Made by a program: the position numbers and the translations under genes. 15,172 bases of DNA, from assembly GCA_934675465.1 (NCBI GenBank), contig CAKUQM010000039.1:1-15172 (forward strand). Reading direction: 5' to 3'. This document shows, piece after piece, positions 1 through 7,151 of the stretch (the stretch's first letter is position 1; the number at the start of each line of letters is the position of its first letter). The DNA is from an uncultured Erysipelotrichaceae bacterium (GTDB taxonomy: Bacteria > Bacillota_I > Bacilli_A > Erysipelotrichales > Erysipelotrichaceae). The notes under the pieces were generated by a model. The model saw nothing but the letters and a program-made list of their open reading frames with translations. It had not been told where the DNA came from and made no database searches.

Positions 1-94
1 ATAAGCCCATAAACAGTGAATATATTGAAGTTCATTTATTATAGGCTAATGTTCATGCGTAATTACTGTTAAAGAAGCATGTTACTTATGCACA

Positions 95-112
95 AAAAGT
101 TACTAAACTTTT
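95..112 (-). terminator. Weak hairpin downstream of AbiE operon
   Basis: Arms AAAAGTT and AACTTTT pair over a four-base loop, and on the minus strand the hairpin runs into TTTTTG. It lies about 40 bases after the last gene of the AbiE operon, where a terminator is expected. The stem has one G-C pair and the U-tract is short, so this is only a candidate. Nothing else is recognisable in positions 1-154. Confidence 0.25.
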
Positions 113-154
113 AGCCCAATTATTCTACTCCATATTAGACATAAACTCAATATG

Positions 155-424
155 CTAGTAGCATATCTCTACTCTCTTTATTAATCCTAAGAACTCACTA
201 GAATCAAAGTATAAATTATCAAGTATTGGAAGCAAATCTATATACTCCTCTACTAATTCATCACTATGCTTATACTTTGTCATAACCACAAGATAACCAT
301 TATCCCACTCTTTAACTTCTACATATCTTTCTAATGAATATGGAGCAAGAAAACGTATTATATGATCTTTATACTTAAAAATTGTGTAATTATTATCATT
401 ACTTAAAAATGCTACACCATCCAT
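155..424 (-). CDS. Small protein trailing the AbiE operon
   Basis: An 89-residue soluble protein with no signal peptide or membrane segment. The start is supported by a strong AGGAG seven bases before the ATG. The N-terminal half reads as short beta strands (FKYKDHIIRF, YVEVKEWDNGYLVVM); the C-terminal half is acidic and probably helical. It follows the AbiEii toxin gene by 61 bases on the same strand, with only a weak inverted repeat between (ACAATCA/TGATTGT, 450-472), so it probably shares the transcript. I recall short proteins of this type beside AbiE loci, but no function is known to me. It could be an accessory factor of the toxin-antitoxin pair or an unrelated passenger. Confidence 0.7.
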   Translation of the reverse strand: MDGVAFLSNDNNYTIFKYKDHIIRFLAPYSLERYVEVKEWDNGYLVVMTKYKHSDELVEEYIDLLPILDNLYFDSSEFLGLIKRVEICY

Positions 425-485
425 TGTTTTCTCCTCATAAAATCACATCACAATCAAAAAATGTATGATTGTTTGTATTGTCCTA

Positions 486-1391
486 TTAAAACAAACCACT
501 ATCAACAATTTGTTTAAGAGCTTTTACAACATCCTTATAAGTAACCTTCTCCTCCAACAATAAAGAAGTAATAGTTTCATAATCTTGTTTATATGCATCC
601 TCATCAATTATTCTATTAAGCAATTCAGAAATATCATATTCAGGTGCAGAAGAAACACACACTGCTGACTTAGACCTTTCTTTTCTAACATCTCCAATAA
701 AGCTTCTAAAATCATTATCTAAATGTATATAAGGCAAAAGCTTATATACATCATATAAATGTCTAGAATGCTTATTGATATTGTCTTGCAAATAGTAGTC
801 ACATATCGCAAAAACCTTATCTACAAAGGTTCTATCAAGGCCTTGCACTTTCATATCAAATGGTTTTAAACCATATTCATCATCTAAATCTATATTGTTT
901 TCTATAAGCACATCACCTATTAAAGATGATACTAATAACACATTAGTAGGAAACGAAACAGAAATATAAGAAGTTTCAAGTATTATTGTTGGAACCACAC
1001 CTTTTTCATCATAAGGAAAAATAGATTTGTAAGAAATCAAATAACGATTATAATCTCTTCTACTTCTAATATTCTCTATATTATCAATTGTCATACCAAG
1101 CTCTGCTGCCGAATCAATAATTGCTTGCTCAACACGCTTCTTTTGACCTTGAGTTAGATTATTATCTATTGTAATGTCAATATCTTCAGAAAAGCGTTTA
1201 ATTACCTTATAGCACTTGCTCAAAGATGTACCACCCTTAAACACGATATATGGGATTTTTTCAGACAACAGCTTTAACAACATTGTTACATAATAATCTT
1301 TCTCAACGGTATGAGAAAAAATATCGTGTTGTTCATTAACATAAGTAATCATTTCTAAGAAATCATCTTTATCATTGTGCAAGTACATCAT
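486..1391 (-). CDS. abiEii: AbiEii/AbiGii-family nucleotidyltransferase toxin
   Basis: 301 residues, typical for the family. The nucleotidyltransferase core is clear: GGTSLSK (53-59) followed by SEDIDI (68-73) is the GS...DxD metal-binding signature of DNA-polymerase-beta-like transferases. Further family-like residues are K192 in TFVDKVFAI and R210/D214 in RHLYDVYKLL. Known family members are cytosolic toxins of bacteriostatic abortive-infection systems; some transfer nucleotides to tRNA. The start overlaps the 3' end of the AbiEi-like gene by 20 bases, with an AGAGGTG ribosome site inside that gene, which implies translational coupling. ATG at 1391 suits the ribosome-site spacing; a second ATG follows at once. 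All visible catalytic residues are intact. The family call is confident; the substrate is unknown. Confidence 0.92.
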   Translation of the reverse strand: MMYLHNDKDDFLEMITYVNEQHDIFSHTVEKDYYVTMLLKLLSEKIPYIVFKGGTSLSKCYKVIKRFSEDIDITIDNNLTQGQKKRVEQAIIDSAAELGMTIDNIENIRSRRDYNRYLISYKSIFPYDEKGVVPTIILETSYISVSFPTNVLLVSSLIGDVLIENNIDLDDEYGLKPFDMKVQGLDRTFVDKVFAICDYYLQDNINKHSRHLYDVYKLLPYIHLDNDFRSFIGDVRKERSKSAVCVSSAPEYDISELLNRIIDEDAYKQDYETITSLLLEEKVTYKDVVKALKQIVDSGLF

Positions 1392-2010
1392 TATAAATCA
1401 CCTCTGTCTCAACTAAATTTTTATACAATTTGTCAGGATAATACTTAAAATAATCTTTCATATCAGCAACACTAATATTCATATCCCTCATATATTTTGA
1501 TAATCTATTATTTAATTCTTTGCCCTCTACTTCAGAAAAGATGTCAACATCTAGAATTAAATCCAAGAACTGTAAGATCTTATAATTATCATCAGTAACA
1601 GTAGTCCTAGGTTTTTTAATAATAACCCTTGATTTACCAACATTAGTCTCACGATAATTACTAGTAGCCTTATTAGTAACTATTTGATATAAAGCGGGAA
1701 CCTGAGAAGTTAAGCCCATTAGGTTATAGAACAACAACCCACTAATATAACCACACTTTTTGCCATCATTCTTAAGATATTTATATTCCAATACTATTTC
1801 AGGATTTAAACCTACTTCAAGATTAAACTTTGAAGGCCTAGGAAGATAATAGACACCATTCTCATACCTTTTTACTTTAACATCATCAACTAACTTCTTC
1901 ATCTGTTGGCGTAGGTTATCATAAGACATACCATCAACCTTTAAATCACTTAAAATAATTGGCTCATTAAGCTTAAAGTTATTTACTAGGTATTCATATA
2001 AGTTATTCAT
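1372..2010 (-). CDS. abiEi: AbiEi-like antitoxin (DUF6088 type)
   Basis: 212 residues. The N-terminal region (about 1-60) looks like a winged helix, ending in the hairpin KRYENGVYYLP. The centre carries the family-like GYISGLLFYNLMGLTSQVP (87-105) and IVTNKAT. Proteins of this type neutralise the partner nucleotidyltransferase and repress their own promoter. The ribosome site AAAGGAGGAAAG precedes the ATG. The gene ends in TGA inside the start region of abiEii, the usual antitoxin-first order. A promoter lies just upstream (2060-2088). A homologue of this protein occurs at 9140-9817, and a more distant AbiEi at 7148-8167. The gene looks intact. Confidence 0.88.
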   Translation of the reverse strand: MNNLYEYLVNNFKLNEPIILSDLKVDGMSYDNLRQQMKKLVDDVKVKRYENGVYYLPRPSKFNLEVGLNPEIVLEYKYLKNDGKKCGYISGLLFYNLMGLTSQVPALYQIVTNKATSNYRETNVGKSRVIIKKPRTTVTDDNYKILQFLDLILDVDIFSEVEGKELNNRLSKYMRDMNISVADMKDYFKYYPDKLYKNLVETEVIYNDVLAQ

Positions 2011-2059
2011 ACTTTCCTCCTTTCACTAATTTGTGTAACATTTGTTCACTTTCGTTATT

Positions 2060-2088
2060 ATTATACTAAGACAATTTAACTTCATCAA
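2060..2088 (-). promoter_or_regulatory. Promoter of the first AbiE operon
   Basis: Minus-strand -35 TTGATG (2083-2088), a 17-base spacer and a perfect -10 TATAAT (2060-2065). The -35 lies inside the end of the upstream AlbA-type gene and the -10 touches its stop codon. Between it and the abiEi start are a short AACA-AA-TGTT inverted repeat and two AGTGAA copies, possible autorepressor contacts. Confidence 0.65.
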
Positions 2089-3514
2089 TATTAGTTTTAT
2101 AGACTAAAGAATTACCTGCTTTCTTAGAAACTAGATAATTAGCATTTACAAGCCTTTTAAGAATAGTATTACGGAAATAAGTAGAATCACTTATTCCTAA
2201 GAAATCAGCTATCTCCTTAGCGTTATGCCCCTTGAAATAACAATAAGAAAGAATCTTATCATCATGCTTAGATGCATTAACAAGTGGCAAGAATTCTACT
2301 ATTGGTAACAATGAATTATTAAGCATTCCTTCACTATATGTTAGATCTGGAAGAGTTAGAGTAAAGTGATCAGAACTAGAACAAATAAACGGTCTATATT
2401 CATCACCATAGTCCTTATATTCTTCCATAATCTTCTCAAAACCAGTACCAGCAGCTTCCATTACATTACACATTACAAGAATTGAAGAAATTAAATCGTT
2501 TCTTCTTTTAGAAATTATATTAGATAAATCATAAGTCTTTTCTATATTATCACCTCTATAGAACTTACCAGGAGAAGATATTTCTAATCTATCTTTAAAC
2601 ATATCTATTTGGATTTGAGAACCATCTAAAAAATAGTCTCTATGAGCTATTGCATTAACTAGCCCTTCAAACAAAGCACGTTTAGGATAAGCATCTAAGT
2701 TTATTCAACCTGTATCTTTTTTAATTAAACTATGGTTCATTCTTTGTTCGACGAATTCTAACATCTTTTCTAATACACTTATCAAATTGCCATTATATTT
2801 ATTAATAGTGACAATTCTTTCGCTACCTCTAGTAAAACCCGAAAACAGAGAACATTGTGCCAAAGACTTATCGCCAGCATAATCATCTCTAAAAAGAAGA
2901 GCGCCATTTGATAAATAACCATCCTCATTATAGAAACCCTTAGACAATAATGCCTTTTCCTTAAGTTGTTTACCATTATTGTGTTTTGCATAGAAATCTC
3001 TTAATGTCTTAAAATCATCAAAACTAAACTTTACATCAGTAAAGGAAGTATCAAATTGTACATTCTTATTTTGATTACTCATTTCTATGATTTCTTCATA
3101 AGTGGCACCGTTGGTATAGCCATATCTTCTCATGTAAATAGAAGAAGAGTCATTATAATTAATGATAACTGGTTTGAAAGCAGCAGAAGGAATATCAATC
3201 TTAATTATGTATCTTGTAGTGTTATTAATATCATACGGCAAGAAAGAAATCTTTACAAAAGGTCTAGGAAAAAGGTGCTCATTTAATTGATTATTAATAT
3301 AATTCTTTTCACCATCTACTTCTTCCTTAGAAAAACCAATTAGTTTATTAGTCTTATCGGCAACACCTATATACATAGTTCCACCATAAGCATTAGAAAA
3401 ACCTGCTATATTGCTTAACCAGCCTATAGCATCATTCCTATCTAATCTAGGCACACGAATATCATTGTAATTCATATTTAATAATACTTCGTCTATACAA
3501 AACATATTCTTCAC
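2066..3514 (-). pseudogene. AlbA_2/HATPase transcriptional regulator, broken by one TGA
   Basis: One reading frame of 483 codons interrupted by a single TGA at 2705-2707. Before the stop: an AlbA_2 (Schlafen-type) domain, with GFSNAYGGTMYIGV and SSIYMRRYGYTNGATYEEI. After it, in the same frame with no shift: INLDAYPKRALFEGLVNAIAHRDYF in two parts, then LEISSPG and AAGTGFEKI, an HATPase_c_4-like module, then a C-terminal winged helix (AKEIADFLGISDST). The family usually has arginine after the TG/DG of this linker, so AGA or CGA to TGA is the simplest explanation. The start is GTG at 3514 or ATG at 3505; neither has a strong ribosome site. Members are DNA-binding regulators of uncertain ligand. 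Both halves look otherwise intact, so the mutation is probably recent, unless it is a sequencing error. Confidence 0.85.
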
Positions 3515-3542
3515 TTCAATGCTACTTCAATGGAACTTCAAT
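3513..3542 (-). repeat. Three ATTGAAGT repeats phased at 11 bp
   Basis: On the minus strand ATTGAAGT occurs three times, at 3535-3542, 3524-3531 and 3513-3520, each starting exactly 11 bases after the last. The final copy overlaps the GTG start of the AlbA-type gene. Copies on one helical face just upstream of a regulator gene look like an operator for cooperative binding, possibly by the regulator itself. Confidence 0.6.
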
Positions 3543-3646
3543 TAAGTACAGAATCATCATTCTAGTTATCTATATAATTTTCTTTTATAGTGACTTAAAA
3601 CAAAATTCTAGCACACTAAAAAACTGTAAATCAAAAAGCAATAACG

Positions 3647-4261
3647 CTATTCTTTTTCTAAAATATTTATCTTAACAGTCTTGGTAATTTTTTGGCCATA
3701 TTCATCTTTTACAGATAAATTGACAGTTTTTATACAAGGGGTTTTGGTGCTAATTTCAGTATGAGATAATTTACCACCATCGATTTCAATCACAAGACTA
3801 TCAAAATCTATTTTTTCATTTACAAACACTTCACACGATTCAACACACTTTAGTTTTAATTTGTTTTTCGATTTATTTCTAGCATCATGATAATTGTGAG
3901 AAGACTTGATTGCCTCTTCGCTTATCCTATCTGTATACATTTTATAATCATTTAATAATTCTTTTAGTTCATCTTCACTCAAAACAGAAAGAACACCATC
4001 TCTAGTTCTTTCTCCAATTATTCTTTGCCTTGAGATAAATCTAGTATGTTTAAATAAAACTATAGAACCATCAATATTTAAAATATGGTGGTATTTTTCT
4101 GTTTTTCTTTTTTTAGAAGTCGTTGTAGGAAAAGCTAAAAATATATCTCTATCTTCTGTTGCAACTAAAACACAATAATGAGTTAGTCCAAATTCAGGGT
4201 TAACATTTCCCTTAAAATCAATTAAATATAATCCGCCATTTCTTATCTTGCTTCTATCCAT
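3647..4261 (-). CDS. MazF/PemK-fold toxin-like protein with C-terminal Ig-like domain
   Basis: 204 residues. Residues 6-110 follow the MazF/PemK pattern: GGLYLIDF (9-16), THYCVLV (27-33), AFPTTTSK (43-50), then GSIVLFKHTRFISRQRI (65-81), where PTTTS and R74 match the places of MazF active-site residues. A charged helical linker (111-138) leads to a beta-rich tail (139-204), with VFVNEKIDFDSL and VKDEYGQKITKTVKINI resembling bacterial Ig-like (DUF5011/Big) repeats. There is no signal peptide, odd for such a tail. MazF-fold proteins are RNA endonucleases; type III toxins (ToxN, CptN) share the fold. The AGGAAGGG ribosome site supports the ATG. Directly upstream lies a structured RNA ending in an intrinsic terminator, and no protein antitoxin is adjacent. 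MazF-fold toxin is likely; the Ig-like call is by pattern only. Confidence 0.7.
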   Translation of the reverse strand: MDRSKIRNGGLYLIDFKGNVNPEFGLTHYCVLVATEDRDIFLAFPTTTSKKRKTEKYHHILNIDGSIVLFKHTRFISRQRIIGERTRDGVLSVLSEDELKELLNDYKMYTDRISEEAIKSSHNYHDARNKSKNKLKLKCVESCEVFVNEKIDFDSLVIEIDGGKLSHTEISTKTPCIKTVNLSVKDEYGQKITKTVKINILEKE

Positions 4262-4294
4262 ACTTCAGTCCCTTCCTAAAATTAAAATTGGTAT

Positions 4295-4317
4295 AAAAAA
4301 AGGATACCGAAGTATCC
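4295..4317 (-). terminator. UUCG-loop intrinsic terminator before the MazF-like gene
   Basis: Minus-strand GGATAC-TTCG-GTATCC followed by seven T (4301-4295). It stands 33 bases upstream of the MazF-like start codon, so it would end most transcripts before the toxin gene and let only read-through express it. The stem is only 6 bp, compatible with leakiness. Confidence 0.85.
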
Positions 4318-4447
4318 GCTTCTTCGTAAATCGTATTAACGATTTATATTTGCGGACTGGATACCGCATCAAGCAACAATCGCATTTAGAGATACGATTG
4401 CTAGGTGTTGCTCATTGGCAACTCTTCAGATAAACCTTATTTATCTA
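4295..4447 (-). ncRNA. Structured leader or small RNA upstream of the MazF-like gene
   Basis: About 150 bases on the minus strand fold into successive hairpins: AGATAAA/TTTATCT (4428-4446), GTTGC/GCAAC (4407-4422), CAATCG/CGATTG (4377-4400), TGCGG/CCGCA (4351-4368), TAAATCG/CGATTTA (4327-4346), then the terminator. The last part is an imperfect two-copy repeat: AATCGT...CGATT...GAWGCGG recurs after about 50 bases. RNA, then terminator, then MazF-fold toxin is the layout of type III toxin-antitoxin loci, where the repeat RNA is the antitoxin. A cis-acting attenuator is the main alternative. It shows no T-box sequence and no RNA family that I recognise. It fills much of the gene-less stretch 4262-4645. 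Confidence 0.55.
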
Positions 4448-4452
4448 CACCT

Positions 4453-4461
4453 ATAGTACCA
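4453..4461 (-). promoter_or_regulatory. Possible extended -10 for the structured RNA
   Basis: Minus-strand TGG-TACTAT fits an extended -10 (TGnTATAAT, four of six in the hexamer). It would start the RNA near 4446, at the first strong hairpin. No good -35 is seen 17 bases upstream, so this is tentative. Confidence 0.35.
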
Positions 4462-4508
4462 CAAAATTGGATTTTTTGATACCTCATCTAAATATAAAAA
4501 TTCATCTT

Positions 4509-4531
4509 TTTAAAGTTACTGTTTAAAGTTA
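4509..4531. repeat. Direct repeat TTTAAAGTTA, period 13
   Basis: Two exact 10-base copies at 4509-4518 and 4522-4531, separated by CTG, about 50 bases upstream of the possible RNA promoter. In so AT-rich a region chance is possible, but position suggests a regulator site. Confidence 0.4.
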
Positions 4532-4580
4532 TTACATTGGACAGCCATGCATCTAGTCAATTAAATAAACTTCAAACATT

Positions 4581-4598
4581 TACGAGAATATTCTCGTA
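4581..4598. promoter_or_regulatory. Perfect 18-bp palindrome, probable operator
   Basis: TACGAGAATATTCTCGTA is an uninterrupted perfect palindrome, between the stop of the XRE regulator gene and the structured RNA/MazF-like unit, both transcribed leftward. A dimeric HTH regulator, plausibly the neighbouring XRE protein, could bind it. There is no U-tract, so it does not look like a terminator. Confidence 0.55.
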
Positions 4599-4645
4599 TA
4601 TTTACTTATGTTTTATGAGAAAAATATTATTGAGTGTTTAAAAGC

Positions 4646-5022
4646 CTAATTATTCTCCCACGGCTTTTCCATCTTCTTTCCATTCTCATACACCCTAGTG
4701 TGGAAAAGAATCGTATCAGAAAGTTCATCTGCTATTTCGATTCCTCTTTGAGCTTCTTTAGACTTGACCCTACCCATAAATGTATTAACAGCATTGGTAC
4801 CAGTTGGAAACTCCTGTGCTTTCATAAGTGTTTCTAATGATACATCAAGAAATTCAGCAATTTTGTGTAAATCATTGGCATTAATGGTTTTAGAACCATT
4901 CATAATCTTGTTTATTGTTTCTATAGGCATATTAATGCCATATGCTAAATCGATTATACTTATATTCTTTGTGGTAAGTTTTTTTGAATATTATTCACAA
5001 TAATCATATTTACATCAATCAT
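4646..5022 (-). pseudogene. XRE-family HTH regulator, frameshifted at an A7 tract
   Basis: The ATG at 5022 has an excellent ribosome site (AAAGGTGG, 7 bases) and opens frame 0 as MIDVNMIIVNNIQKNL, which stops after 20 codons. The -1 frame continues as LTTKNISIIDLAYG and MPIETINKIMNGSKTINA, a clear XRE helix-turn-helix with DLHKIAEFLDV after it, to the stop at 4646. The switch falls at seven A (4985-4979). One added A gives a continuous 125-residue protein. The heptamer A AAA AAC (4984-4978) is in the right register for -1 ribosomal slippage. So the gene may be broken, phase-variable, or expressed by programmed frameshifting. The C-terminal part (about 70-125) is charged and unassigned. It could regulate, or serve as antitoxin to, the MazF-like gene downstream; that is inference. 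Confidence 0.75.
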
Positions 5023-5041
5023 TTACAAACCACCTTTATTT

Positions 5042-5073
5042 AAAAAAGTAGCTATCAAACAAATGACAGCTAC
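5042..5073 (-). terminator. Intrinsic terminator of the AI-2E permease gene
   Basis: Minus-strand GTAGCTGTCA-TTTGTT-TGATAGCTAC forms a 10-bp stem with one G-U pair, followed by six T. It lies 24 bases after the permease stop codon and separates that gene from the XRE gene. Confidence 0.9.
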
Positions 5074-5097
5074 CTCATACAAATTTCTAACTAGCCA

Positions 5098-6252
5098 TTA
5101 CTCCTGGCTTTCTTCATCTATCCCCTTTTCCTCTAGTATCTCATCTACATATTCCTTAATTACATAATAGATAACCGCAACAACAGGAACACCAAGTAAC
5201 ATTCCAAAGAAACCAAAGTAAGCACCACCTACTAGGATTGCAAACATAATCCATAATGAACTAAGTCCAACTGAATCACCAAGTATGGCTGGTCCTATGA
5301 TATTACCATCTACTTGTTGAAGGATGATAATCATGATAACGAAGATTAAACAATCTAGTGGTTCTACAATCAACAATAATAGAGCACATGGTACAGCACC
5401 AATAAATGGTCCAAAGAAAGGAATAATATTAGTTATTCCTACAATAACTGATATTAAGGCTGCATATTCTTTGTTGATAAACAACATTGAAATAAAGCAT
5501 AGGATACCAATAATAAGTGAATCTAAGACCTTACCAGAAAAGAACTTGGTAAACTTATCTAGGGCTAGGTACATAATATTACGTCCTTTTTTATATTGTT
5601 TAGCATTAAAGAAAGCTAGGCCCATTCTTTTAACATTAATCGCAATCTTTTGTTTATCAATAAGAATATATAGACAAACAATAAATCCAATTACGAAGTT
5701 ACCAACACTACTAATAGCAGTAATAGTTGAAGTTAGGATATTAGGTACAAAGTCCTTAGCTGCATTCCATAAGGCAGTAACTGCTTGATTTGAATACTCA
5801 TAGATCTTAATTACTACATCATTAGATAAGTGTACATTCTTTTGTAGTCTTTTTATCCAATCACTAGAATTACTTGTAAAGTTAGTTACTAGTGTTGATA
5901 AAGAAGATATACTAGCAATTAGTTTAGGCATTAATAGGTATACCACAAGAATCATCGTAATAACTAATACTAATACAGAAACTAGAGCTCCTATAAATCT
6001 TCTTGTCTTAAATGGCCACTTTTCAGGTAAATGAGTTTCAATATATCGTGCTAAGTTATTAGTAATTATCGCAAACAAGATACCCCAAATAAATGGAGAT
6101 AACACTTTAAACAAGTTAGCTATAAAACTCTTTACATCAGGTAACTTAAATAATAGAACAACAAACAAAGCAATCAATATGCCTGATGTTGTTAAGATTC
6201 TAATTGACTTTTTTTCATCTGCATCATTTATAAATTTATTCATATTAATCAT
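5098..6252 (-). CDS. AI-2E family transporter (UPF0118/PerM-like permease)
   Basis: 384 residues, normal length. An N-terminal pair of membrane segments (about 20-40 and 50-66), one near 85-110, a soluble helical stretch (about 115-170), then five or so further segments. Family signatures are TNIIPFFGPFIGAVP and QQVDGNIIGPAILGD, followed by the glycine-rich VGGAYFGFFGMLLGVPVVAV. The tail is acidic (EEKGIDEESQE). Members export small molecules; AI-2 export is shown for TqsA, whereas others act as sodium/proton antiporters, so the substrate here is open. The start is uncertain: ATG 6252 and ATG 6243 both lack a good ribosome site. It is a stand-alone gene with its own terminator, and looks like core genome rather than the surrounding defence genes. 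Confidence 0.92.
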   Translation of the reverse strand: MINMNKFINDADEKKSIRILTTSGILIALFVVLLFKLPDVKSFIANLFKVLSPFIWGILFAIITNNLARYIETHLPEKWPFKTRRFIGALVSVLVLVITMILVVYLLMPKLIASISSLSTLVTNFTSNSSDWIKRLQKNVHLSNDVVIKIYEYSNQAVTALWNAAKDFVPNILTSTITAISSVGNFVIGFIVCLYILIDKQKIAINVKRMGLAFFNAKQYKKGRNIMYLALDKFTKFFSGKVLDSLIIGILCFISMLFINKEYAALISVIVGITNIIPFFGPFIGAVPCALLLLIVEPLDCLIFVIMIIILQQVDGNIIGPAILGDSVGLSSLWIMFAILVGGAYFGFFGMLLGVPVVAVIYYVIKEYVDEILEEKGIDEESQE

Positions 6253-6320
6253 TATAAAGCATATATAAGATGATAGTAATAAACTTTACTTTATCTTTAC
6301 AAAGCTTTCTTACTTTTATA

Positions 6321-7151
6321 CTAAATCAATTTCAATAAAGCGTTAACCTGTTCATAGGCATCACGTTTTATCATTTCGATACTCTCTTCATCTTCTAAGT
6401 CAAGAAAGTCAGCAACATCTATTGGACCTGCGTGATTCTCTGAAGCGAACTTACCAGCTAATTTTTCAATGGTTTCTAGTACCAACTTCTTATCCTTTAC
6501 AGGTTCAAATTCTTTCGCTAACTCTTTTACACCACCAGCATAATGTTTAATTACAAAATATATATCATATGCATCTTTAGCTTTTCCTCTTCCCATAGCT
6601 GCAGTTTTCATAATCAAATACGGAACTACAGCAACAACATTTACATTAGCTATATCTAGAGCACCATCTGGACGTTCCGCTTCTACACTTATTTTTTGAG
6701 CAGGGAAATCAAACGCAAAATTTCCTCCAGTAGCTTTTAATGCTTTTAAACCTTGAACATGTTGACTTCTCTTTTTAGATATAGTTCCACCATACATTCC
6801 AGCAAGAATATCTATATCAACATCATAAGATATTCCTTCTACAATAAGTGTTTTTACAAAAGAAAAATATTTTTCCGGATGTTCACTATACCCATTACTC
6901 TTTAATATTCTAGACATATTGTTATATCCTTCATCTTTTAACATCAAATGATTTAACATGATATCTACATCAACACTACCAACATGTCCTTCTTCTGGAA
7001 ACATTAAATCAGGTACCCAACCACCAACAACACGAATTTCATCTTCGTATTCTTGAAATAAATTAACTAATTCAACTAACACCCTATGCGCAGCTCTTTT
7101 TTGACCTTCTGAATAGTCAATGCTGCTTTTTAAATCTTCATCATGTATCAC
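6321..7151 (-). CDS. Nucleotidyltransferase toxin of second AbiE-type pair
   Basis: 276 residues. GGW (43-45) with SVDVDI (59-64) gives the GG...DxD core of a nucleotidyltransferase fold, and YDVDIDIL (109-116) supplies the third acidic strand. KDAYDIYFVIKHY near 190 resembles the C-terminal basic/acidic motif of AbiEii proteins. The start is GTG at 7151, inside a GTGA overlap with the stop of the AbiEi gene, with GGAAGGAG about 11 bases upstream, so translation is coupled. The sequence differs strongly from the AbiEii at 486-1391: the GGTSLSK motif is replaced by GGWVPD. It is an independent system, not a duplicate. It probably modifies tRNA or another cell target; the target is unknown. Confidence 0.82.
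   Translation of the reverse strand: MIHDEDLKSSIDYSEGQKRAAHRVLVELVNLFQEYEDEIRVVGGWVPDLMFPEEGHVGSVDVDIMLNHLMLKDEGYNNMSRILKSNGYSEHPEKYFSFVKTLIVEGISYDVDIDILAGMYGGTISKKRSQHVQGLKALKATGGNFAFDFPAQKISVEAERPDGALDIANVNVVAVVPYLIMKTAAMGRGKAKDAYDIYFVIKHYAGGVKELAKEFEPVKDKKLVLETIEKLAGKFASENHAGPIDVADFLDLEDEESIEMIKRDAYEQVNALLKLI

Noticed and set aside
2705..2707. Use of genetic code 4 (TGA as Trp) to explain the in-frame stop
   Set aside because: Several genes end in TGA exactly at ATGA/GTGA or AbiE-type overlaps (1372, 7148, 8444, 8911), and long genes contain no internal TGA.
2782..2991. 69-codon frame on the minus strand within the AlbA_2 gene
   Set aside because: It is an out-of-frame shadow of the longer, motif-bearing frame.
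4248..4433. Plus-strand open frame across the structured RNA
   Set aside because: It only reflects the hairpin sequences; no ribosome site and no protein-like composition, whereas the minus-strand terminator is convincing.
4295..4447. T-box leader, tracrRNA or known riboswitch
   Set aside because: No T-box sequence, no nearby Cas9 or CRISPR repeats, and no ligand-domain consensus that I recognise.
5324..5788. 154-codon open frame on the plus strand
   Set aside because: It is antisense to the AI-2E permease, has low-complexity isoleucine-rich content and no ribosome site.
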